This document shows, one piece after another, positions 15,967 to 22,174 of a stretch of 22,174 bases of DNA (the stretch's first letter is position 1; the number at the start of each line of letters is the position of its first letter). Source of the DNA: JBBIRT01 sp037441725 (GTDB lineage Bacteria; Desulfobacterota; BSN033; UBA1163); contig JBBIRT010000049.1 in NCBI GenBank assembly GCA_037441725.1, forward strand, positions 1-22,174. Direction: 5' to 3'. Position numbers and translations under genes: made by a program. The notes beneath the pieces were generated by a model, which worked only from the letters and a program-made list of their open reading frames with translations, searched no databases and had not been told where the DNA came from.

Positions 15967-17838
15967 TTATTTATAAAAATCTCGAATCACATCATCCATT
16001 CCCCCTAACTCTTCGAGGGATTTCCGTGTAGGGATCAAGGTCTCTTCATCCCAATCCATGACTTTACAGAAATTGGCCCCTAATTTCTTGTGATCCACGG
16101 TCACCCCCTTTAGTGGTCCTTCTGTTAGAGGGGGTTCTCCAACACATCTCTTAGGAAGGGCAGCCTCATCGTCAGTAGGTTTTTGACCTTCCCTAAGATT
16201 AAATACATGTCTCATGTTCATAATTCGCTTTCCAGTACGAATCACATCTTCCTTTTTAAAATCCCATCCTGTCACAGCTTCAATCTGTTTTACCTCTGTC
16301 CCTGGAGGCATGGAGAATCCCCCAAAAAGGCAGGAACCTGAGGTATTCATGATTTCAGTCCCACAAGTAACCTCCACATCCAGTTGGCCTCTTCCATCAT
16401 AATTATATTTTACTTCGTTTGGAGACCCGAAATCAGGTATTCCTAAACCTCCTTTCACATGTCGTGCAGGTGTGGGATCATATTGATAGGTCCTTGCAAA
16501 TCCAGGGGAAAATCTGGGATCATGCATAGGAACCTCAATGCCTCTGACCGTCTGAAGGTATTCAAACCCCTTGCCAAGTTTCTTAGCTGCCCCTGCAGAA
16601 CCCAGGGCCAAGACCTTACCAAAACCAGTTTGATCGGCAATGGCCTGAGTAATGGCTACCATGGCCTCAGCATTTCCCCAGGTTAGTTCAATCCCCTCTG
16701 TGTCCTTTTTGGTAAAGATCCCTCTCTCATAACATTCGATTGCCCAAGCAACCGTGCAACCTACGGATATGGTATCCAATCCATATTTATTACATATATC
16801 ATTACATTTGATGATTGCTTCAGTATCATCATTCAGAGTCATCGTCCCGAAGGCCGCTAAGGTCTCGTATTCTGGACGATCCGTCTCCCCTACAGGCCAC
16901 TTTCCAGTATCCACTTTGTAATGGGCTCCACAGCCAAGAGGACAATTGGCACAAGCATATTTCTTGACGTTATATTTGGCATCAAAAGAAAATGAACCCA
17001 GCTTGGTGGCGGACTCCTCTCCCATATCCGTAACCCCTACACCACTCCAATTTTTTACTGGAGCATCTCCACTCATGGCTGATCCAGCTGTGATTCCGCC
17101 GGTACCAAAAGCACTCCAGAGTTTCACCTGCTCGACGGTGGGACCATTCTTCATGAATTCCAGAATTTCAGCATTGATCTCTTTAACCCTTTCAGGGTAA
17201 GCCACAGGAATCTTCCCTGTTCCCCTGACGGCAAGGGCCTTGAGTTTCTTAGATCCCATCACCGCCCCACATCCACCTCTGCCCGCAGCTCGATGTCCAT
17301 CGTTAATAATACAGGCCATCAACGACATCTTTTCACCCGCAGGGCCAATCACTGCAGCCCGAAGGTTTTTTTCTCCTGTCTCCTGAATCAAGGCCTCCTC
17401 TGTCTCTGCACAATTCTTTCCCCAGAGTGCCTTGGCATCTCTGATCTCAACCTTTCCATCCTTGATATAGAGATAAACAGGCTGATCCGATGATCCTGTT
17501 ACAAATACCCCATCAAATCCAGCCCTTTTTAACTCAGGGCCAAAAAAACCGCCCGAGTTGGCATCGTTCCATCCACCTGTCACTGGGGATTTACAGACCA
17601 CGGTGTATCGGCCTCCAAACATGGCTCCAGTTCCATTTAAGGGTCCAGAGATAAACCCCAAAATATTATCAGGACCTAAAGGATCAACCCCTGGCTTCAT
17701 CCGATCGTATAGGATACAAGCCCCAATGCCATAGCCTCCAATAAAGTTTCTCGCCAACTCTTCTGAAAGCTCTTTCTCTTCAAATTTCCCTCTGGTTAAA
17801 TCCACAAAAAGTAATTTACCCACATATCCACCTTTCAT
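15967..17838 (-). CDS. Aldehyde:ferredoxin oxidoreductase family tungsten/molybdenum enzyme
   Basis: A cytoplasmic enzyme of 623 residues related to AOR, FOR and GOR, which oxidise aldehydes to acids (or run in reverse) with ferredoxin, using a tungsten bis-pyranopterin and one [4Fe-4S] cluster. The cluster ligands are C296-x2-C299-x3-C303 (CANCPLGC) and C503 (SGSCLFGG), spaced as in Pyrococcus AOR. Family signatures MKGGYVGKLLFVDL, IGPAGE and GRGGCGAVMGSKKLKA are present. The open frame extends to 17904, but the ATG at 17838 has AAAGGAGGAG just upstream and begins with the usual family N-terminus. A winged-helix gene lies 62 nt upstream in the same direction. The aldehyde is unknown, and no ferredoxin, second subunit or pterin-synthesis gene is adjacent. 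BamB-type benzoyl-CoA reductase subunits are relatives, but none of their partner genes are here. Confidence 0.92.
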   Translation of the reverse strand: MKGGYVGKLLFVDLTRGKFEEKELSEELARNFIGGYGIGACILYDRMKPGVDPLGPDNILGFISGPLNGTGAMFGGRYTVVCKSPVTGGWNDANSGGFFGPELKRAGFDGVFVTGSSDQPVYLYIKDGKVEIRDAKALWGKNCAETEEALIQETGEKNLRAAVIGPAGEKMSLMACIINDGHRAAGRGGCGAVMGSKKLKALAVRGTGKIPVAYPERVKEINAEILEFMKNGPTVEQVKLWSAFGTGGITAGSAMSGDAPVKNWSGVGVTDMGEESATKLGSFSFDAKYNVKKYACANCPLGCGAHYKVDTGKWPVGETDRPEYETLAAFGTMTLNDDTEAIIKCNDICNKYGLDTISVGCTVAWAIECYERGIFTKKDTEGIELTWGNAEAMVAITQAIADQTGFGKVLALGSAGAAKKLGKGFEYLQTVRGIEVPMHDPRFSPGFARTYQYDPTPARHVKGGLGIPDFGSPNEVKYNYDGRGQLDVEVTCGTEIMNTSGSCLFGGFSMPPGTEVKQIEAVTGWDFKKEDVIRTGKRIMNMRHVFNLREGQKPTDDEAALPKRCVGEPPLTEGPLKGVTVDHKKLGANFCKVMDWDEETLIPTRKSLEELGGMDDVIRDFYK

Positions 17839-17900
17839 CGCTCTCTCCTCCTTTTCGAATGATTTAATGAAATGACCTAATGTTAGACCATAGATGTTGA

Positions 17901-18161
17901 TCAAACCACATACAATTTCTTATTTCCTTTGCTAATAATGAATCCCTCTTTCTTCAGTCTGAGAATTGCTTCAGAGGCTGCGGTCTCACTGATCCCAAAG
18001 ATCTTTGCAATCTCCCACCTTAATAATCTCTGTCCTTTCTTTAATCTCCCCGACTGAATCATCCTCTTCACATAATGATATACTTGATCGGAGACTAAAC
18101 TCCTTTTTAATTTTTTAGGAAAGATCTCTTTCAGAATTTTATCAGGAATTTTATTCCACAT
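17901..18161 (-). CDS. Small winged-helix (GntR-like) DNA-binding protein
   Basis: A protein of 86 residues. From about residue 23 it matches a GntR-type winged helix-turn-helix: SDQVYHYVKRMIQSGRLKKG, then the recognition region EIAKIFGISETAASEAILRL and the wing KKEGFIISKG. There is no effector-binding domain, so it is only the DNA-binding part, with a basic N-terminal arm (PKKLKRSLV). AAGGAGGGG precedes the ATG. It lies directly upstream of and co-directional with the AOR-family gene, which suggests it controls that gene, possibly also itself. A loose dyad (CTAA/TTAG, about 17877-17886) in the 62-nt spacer is a possible but weak operator. How it would sense a signal is unclear. Confidence 0.75.
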   Translation of the reverse strand: MWNKIPDKILKEIFPKKLKRSLVSDQVYHYVKRMIQSGRLKKGQRLLRWEIAKIFGISETAASEAILRLKKEGFIISKGNKKLYVV

Positions 18162-18341
18162 ATAAAATCCCCTCCTTTTTTAAGCACCTTACCCAATCAT
18201 AAGCTGTGTAATCAAATGGATATTGAATGGATCAGATGAATTTCTTATGAACAAGATCATTAAACTCTTTCCTTTTAGTCATCCGTATTAAGCATTGCTT
18301 TAAAGGCATGAGCAGAAGATTTGAATATTTACCGCTGCCCT

Positions 18342-19379
18342 TCACGGGAAGAGGGGTAATCCTTCAAGACCCATGGTCTCAGGAAAATCCAACATAATAT
18401 TCATATTCTGAATGGCCTCTCCGGAAGCCCCTTTCACCAGATTATCAATGGCTGTCACGATCACGACTCGACTCTCATCGGCAATGACACCAATATCACA
18501 GAAATTGGAGCCTCTCACATTCTTAGTATTTGGAAATTTTCCTTCTGGGTAAACCCTTATAAAGGGCTCTGTCTTATAATATTCCTGAACGAGATTGATC
18601 AGTTCTCCTGTCTTCATCCTCCTGATCAAACTGGCATAAAGGGTTGTCAAAATTCCTCGATCCATTGGAATAAGATGGGGAATGAAAGTCACTCGAACCT
18701 CTTTTTGAGCTAAAATGCTTAGCTCTTGCTCAATCTCCGGGGTATGGCGGTGAGAAAATAGCTTATAAGCCTTGACCCCTTCATTCACCTCGCAAAAGAG
18801 GGATTCCAAAGCTACCTCCCGGCCCGCCCCGCTGACCCCTGATTTTGAATCGATCACAATTCCTTCTGTAGAAATGATACCCTCCTTTATTAAGGGGATA
18901 AGGCCTATCAATGCCCCTGTGGGGTAGCAACCTGGATTCCCAACAATCTTAGCCTTTCGAATCTTCTCTCGATGAAGTTCTGGAAGGCCATAGACAGATT
19001 CGGGTAGTAAATTTGGACTTATATGTTTTTGATACCATCTCTCATAAACCCCTGCATCCTTAAACCTAAAGTCTGCACTTAAATCAATGATCCTTTTCCC
19101 TTTTTGATGAAATAATGGGACGATCTCCATGGCTGTTTTATGGGGGACGGCAGTGAAAATGAAATCTGTTTTCGTTGAAACTTGATCAATATTTAATTCT
19201 TCACATTTTATTGGAAGAAGTTTGGTTAGAGATAAAAAAACTTGGTCCAAAGGGATTCCAGCATATTTTTGTGAGGTGAGAGCTGTGACCTCTACTCTGG
19301 GGTGGTGAAGGAGAAGCCGGATAAGCTCTACCCCGGTATATCCTGTTGCCCCTATGATTCCAACCCTCGTTTTCATCAT
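18342..19379 (-). CDS. argC: N-acetyl-gamma-glutamyl-phosphate reductase
   Basis: A protein of 345 residues catalysing the NADPH-dependent reduction of N-acetyl-glutamyl phosphate to the semialdehyde, the third step of arginine synthesis. The Rossmann motif GATGYTG is at 10-16 and the catalytic cysteine C151 in VGNPGCYPTGA. The pattern SGVSGAGRE and a basic-aromatic C-terminal half are also typical. Two ATG codons stand in tandem (19379 and 19376); AAGGA upstream fits the second better. No other arginine gene is adjacent. A separate promoter lies just upstream. The 180-nt spacer between argC and the winged-helix gene holds an imperfect dyad TTAAGCATTGCTTTAA (18288-18303) of unknown role. Confidence 0.96.
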   Translation of the reverse strand: MMKTRVGIIGATGYTGVELIRLLLHHPRVEVTALTSQKYAGIPLDQVFLSLTKLLPIKCEELNIDQVSTKTDFIFTAVPHKTAMEIVPLFHQKGKRIIDLSADFRFKDAGVYERWYQKHISPNLLPESVYGLPELHREKIRKAKIVGNPGCYPTGALIGLIPLIKEGIISTEGIVIDSKSGVSGAGREVALESLFCEVNEGVKAYKLFSHRHTPEIEQELSILAQKEVRVTFIPHLIPMDRGILTTLYASLIRRMKTGELINLVQEYYKTEPFIRVYPEGKFPNTKNVRGSNFCDIGVIADESRVVIVTAIDNLVKGASGEAIQNMNIMLDFPETMGLEGLPLFP

Positions 19380-19416
19380 TCATCCTTTCGATGGAGAGCC
19401 TTCTCTCTTTACCTGC

Positions 19417-19445
19417 ATCTTAATCAGGAACAACAACCATGTCAA
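19417..19445 (-). promoter_or_regulatory. Sigma-70-type promoter for argC
   Basis: On the minus strand a perfect TTGACA (19445-19440) is followed after 17 nt by TAAGAT (19422-19417). Transcription would start near 19410, leaving a leader of about 30 nt before argC. This suggests argC is transcribed apart from the murJ-FAD gene pair upstream. Confidence 0.55.
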
Positions 19446-19502
19446 ATCGAATATAATTTTTTTAACCTAAACAATTGAATCTCGCCAATGAAAACAAAAA
19501 TG

Positions 19503-20657
19503 TTATTCCCTAAAGGCGGTCATGGGTTCGGAGATCAATTCTCCTTTTTTAAATCGCTCGAGAGAAAGAGGAGAGAGATCGATGGTCGTAGCCTTTCCAT
19601 CGATAATCAACTCAGCGATGACCCTTCCTACCGCAGGGCTGTGTTGAAATCCATGCCCACTAAATCCATTGGCGAGGATAAATCCTTCCATCTCTGGAAC
19701 CTTCCCCAAAATGGCATGCTGGTCCGGTGAGATTTCATACAGACCTGCCCATCCCATCGCAATGCGTGCCTTTTTAAACACTGGAACTCGATGGATTGCA
19801 TCTTCTGAAGCCTTGGCCCTGGCCTCATAATCGATGGTGAGATTGAAACTTGGCTCCTGATCTAAAGGACCTGAGAGGAGAAACCCTTCCAATTCTTTGC
19901 GGAAATACCATCCACGATGAAAATCAATGGTAAGTGGAATTATCCTGTCTGTAAGATGAAAGGGAGCAGTAATAAATATTTGTCTTCGTAAAGGCTTTAC
20001 AGGAATCTCTATATCTGCCATCCTCCCAATGGAGGCGGCATAAGCTCCCCCAGCATTGACTACGATAGGACAATGAACTTCTCCCCCTGTCGTCTTTACC
20101 CCTATGATCCTTCCATTGGACGAGAAGATCTCCGTCACCTCCCTCCCCTCATAGATTTTTACCCCTGCTCTCTTTGCCCCTTTGATAAAACCTGAGAGAA
20201 CTTCATGAGGTCCTGCATACCCATCCAAGTGACAATACGTTCCCCCTAAGAGGTCATCGGTCCGAAGATATGGCCAACGTCTCTGGATCTCATCCCTATC
20301 CAAGAACTCTACAGGAATATGGAATTGTCTTTGAATCTTAATATTTTTTTTAAAAATTCTTACTTCCTCCTCAGTACTTGCCAAAAAGAGGTATCCAATT
20401 CTTTTAAACCCTGATTGAACCCCGAACTCCTCTTCAAATTTTTCAAAGGTCTTCAGAGATTCCAATGAAAAACGGATATTGATCTCTGTAGAAAATTGGG
20501 TTCGGATTCCTCCTACGCACCGGCTGGTAGATCCTTCCCCTAACTGCCCTTTCTCGAAGAGGAGAATCCTTCCTGCCTTTTTTAAGGCAAGGTGGTAAGC
20601 AATGCTTAGGCCAATAATCCCACCCCCAATAATGACAACATCCGCCGTATCTCTCAT
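19503..20657 (-). CDS. FAD-dependent amino-acid/sarcosine oxidase-like enzyme (DAO family)
   Basis: A protein of 384 residues with a DAO-type fold. The FAD dinucleotide motif VIIGGGIIGLSIAYHLA is at the N-terminus, followed by a LFEKGQLGEGSTSRCVGGIR segment typical of the sarcosine/glycine oxidase and SoxB-like branch. A C-terminal family motif is GWAGLYEISPDQHAILG, and GFSGHGFQHSPAVGR is the second FAD-contacting region. Such enzymes oxidise secondary or primary amino acids with oxygen or another acceptor. Sarcosine oxidase beta subunits need partners, and none are seen here. The gene overlaps murJ by 4 nt (ATGA), so the two are co-translated. The substrate is unknown, and nothing links it functionally to murJ. 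Confidence 0.88.
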   Translation of the reverse strand: MRDTADVVIIGGGIIGLSIAYHLALKKAGRILLFEKGQLGEGSTSRCVGGIRTQFSTEINIRFSLESLKTFEKFEEEFGVQSGFKRIGYLFLASTEEEVRIFKKNIKIQRQFHIPVEFLDRDEIQRRWPYLRTDDLLGGTYCHLDGYAGPHEVLSGFIKGAKRAGVKIYEGREVTEIFSSNGRIIGVKTTGGEVHCPIVVNAGGAYAASIGRMADIEIPVKPLRRQIFITAPFHLTDRIIPLTIDFHRGWYFRKELEGFLLSGPLDQEPSFNLTIDYEARAKASEDAIHRVPVFKKARIAMGWAGLYEISPDQHAILGKVPEMEGFILANGFSGHGFQHSPAVGRVIAELIIDGKATTIDLSPLSLERFKKGELISEPMTAFRE

Positions 20658-22174
20658 TTCTTCTTTTTCCTAACCATCTTTAACAAAAATGACAATTCCT
20701 CATTCTTCATCCCATAGGAGCAACCTAAATAGACCCCGAGGCCAATCAGGATACTGACAAAGAGAAAGAAAGCCTTTTGGGGTACATGATCAGAGGTGGT
20801 CCAATTCATAAAAGAACAGACCCCATAAGCAGCGAGGCCCATCGGAAGACTACAAAGGATATTGTTGATAAGGGAAAGGATGTTCTTCTTCATCTCCATC
20901 CCTTCTAATTTCAAGTTCAACTTCCAGAATAAAAGGATGAGATTGAGTGTTGAAGCGAGGCTCGTTGCCAAAGCCAATCCTCCATGCTTTAAGGGGAAAA
21001 TTAGAATCCCATTGAAGATCACATTGGCTCCTAAACAGATGAGGGCAATTTTCAGAGGGGTCCAGGTATCTTGTAAGGAATAGAAGGCAGGACTAAGGGT
21101 CCTGGATCCTGCGATAGCCCACAATCCGACGGAATAGAAAAATAGGGCAAAAGCCGTCTTCTCTGTGGCTGGAAAATCGAATAACCCCCTTTGAAAGAGC
21201 AGATTAATGATAGGGGTTTTGAGTGCTATCAATCCCATCATGGCAGGGATGCTGATAAAAGAGACCAAACGAAAAGTGAAAGAAATAGTCTCTTTCAGCT
21301 CCTCTCTCTTGCCTTGGGAGGCCAATCCAGAAAGACTCGGGAGTGAAGCCATTCCAATGGCTATCGCGAAGATCCCCAAAGGGAACTCCATTAAACGGTC
21401 TGCAAAAAACAGATAGGTCACACTTCCACTTGGAAGGAAAGAAGCAAAGATGGTATCAATGAAGACATTGAGTTGATAGACCGCCGTTCCGATGAGACCG
21501 GGAATCATGAGGGTTCCGATTCGTTTGATGGCAGGGTGCCTAAAATTAAAATTAAATTTGATACCAATCCCCCTTTTCCTTAAGAAAGGAATCTGAAACA
21601 GGAATTGGAATACCCCCCCTGCTAAAACCCCTATGGCCAGTGTCATGACAGGAACCTTAAGGATAGGATAAAAGAGAAAGACCGAGAGGATGATACTGAG
21701 ATTTAAGAAGATCGGAGCAAAGGCAGGAGCAAAAAAATGCCTCCTGGAATTGAGAATCCCCATCGAGAGGGCAAAAAGTCCCATGAAAAAAAGGTAAGGG
21801 AAGATGATCTGGTTTAACCTAACGGTGAGTTGGAATTTTTCTGGAATCTTGATAAATCCTGGGGCGATGATTTGGATCAGAATGGGAGAAAGGAGTATTC
21901 CGAGAATAGTTATAATCAACAGGGTGATCACGACCAGGGTGAAGGCAATATGGACCACCTCCTGGGCCTCCTCTTCCGTCTTTCGATCGAGGTATTCTGT
22001 ATAGACCGGAATAAAAGAGATGGTTAAAGAGCCTTCCCCGATTAACCGTCTCCATAAATTTGGGATTCGAAAGGCAACAAAAAAAGCATCCGCAGCCATC
22101 CCCGCCCCAAAGAAATTGGCAATGACCATATCTCTTAAAAACCCTAAGAGACGACTGAGTAAGGTTCCAGTTCC
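20654..22174 (-). CDS. murJ: Lipid II flippase MurJ (MviN), 5' end cut by the window edge
   Basis: A polytopic membrane protein that moves lipid II across the inner membrane for peptidoglycan synthesis. The frame stays open to the last base, and the 15 codons before the first ATG (22129) read GTGTLLSRLLGFLRD, the conserved start of MurJ. The true start is therefore outside, with roughly 10-20 residues missing. Visible hallmarks are ANFFGAGMAADAFFVAFRIPN, the IGEGSLTISFIPVY helix, and about 13-14 hydrophobic helices over 506 residues. The C-terminus is short and basic (KMVRKKKK). The stop codon overlaps the start of the FAD enzyme gene by 4 nt. Confidence 0.95.
   Translation of the reverse strand, partial: GTGTLLSRLLGFLRDMVIANFFGAGMAADAFFVAFRIPNLWRRLIGEGSLTISFIPVYTEYLDRKTEEEAQEVVHIAFTLVVITLLIITILGILLSPILIQIIAPGFIKIPEKFQLTVRLNQIIFPYLFFMGLFALSMGILNSRRHFFAPAFAPIFLNLSIILSVFLFYPILKVPVMTLAIGVLAGGVFQFLFQIPFLRKRGIGIKFNFNFRHPAIKRIGTLMIPGLIGTAVYQLNVFIDTIFASFLPSGSVTYLFFADRLMEFPLGIFAIAIGMASLPSLSGLASQGKREELKETISFTFRLVSFISIPAMMGLIALKTPIINLLFQRGLFDFPATEKTAFALFFYSVGLWAIAGSRTLSPAFYSLQDTWTPLKIALICLGANVIFNGILIFPLKHGGLALATSLASTLNLILLFWKLNLKLEGMEMKKNILSLINNILCSLPMGLAAYGVCSFMNWTTSDHVPQKAFFLFVSILIGLGVYLGCSYGMKNEELSFLLKMVRKKKK

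Noticed and set aside
15967..17838. BamB-type benzoyl-CoA reductase subunit
   Set aside because: No bam-type partner genes are adjacent and the protein could be any AOR-family member; the sequence alone does not support that specific role.

Overview
The window reads as one scaffold piece from an uncultured, diderm, probably anaerobic bacterium. Base composition is moderate to AT-rich, genes are tightly packed, and a short run of N inside purL shows that it comes from a draft assembly. MurJ, a probable ceramide pathway, a UbiA/MenA-type prenyltransferase and a tungsten/molybdenum aldehyde:ferredoxin oxidoreductase family enzyme would all fit a deltaproteobacterial/Desulfobacterota-like lineage. 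That placement is inference; there is no rRNA or other marker in the window to fix it.

Left part (about 1-4475). A consensus-like sigma-70 promoter precedes a compact three-gene plus-strand operon that I read as bacterial ceramide synthesis: an extended-SDR epimerase-like reductase (cerR), a serine palmitoyltransferase-type PLP enzyme (spt), and a GNAT-fold YghO/BcerS-like acyltransferase (bcerS). Convergent with it, with overlapping stop codons, lies a multi-pass PAP2 protein with the motif layout of the Aur1/Ipt1-like PAP2_3 group. It is a candidate for adding or removing a sphingolipid headgroup. This is the most interesting system in the window.

Middle part (4490-9272). proS is followed 2 nt later by an M24 Xaa-Pro peptidase-like gene, so a prolyl-tRNA synthetase and a proline-peptide hydrolase share a unit. 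Beyond lie an 85-residue unknown protein on the other strand, a gene-poor stretch of about 480 nt, and a 380-residue unknown protein.

Purine part (9315-14774, minus strand). purN, purL and a UbiA-family prenyltransferase form one apparent transcription unit that runs into the 380-residue unknown gene. purL is a single large-type FGAM synthase. It appears as two ORFs only because a 12-N gap breaks the frame; homology suggests the true missing length is 10 nt.

Right part (14813-22174). A cysteine-hydrolase (isochorismatase-fold) gene has its own good promoter. After a very AT-rich spacer and a 30-nt palindrome come an aldehyde:ferredoxin oxidoreductase family gene and, just upstream of it in the same direction, an 86-residue winged-helix regulator. 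Then come argC with its own promoter, a sarcosine/glycine-oxidase-like FAD enzyme, and murJ, which overlaps the FAD gene by 4 nt and runs off the right edge.

I saw no tRNA, rRNA, CRISPR array or insertion sequence.
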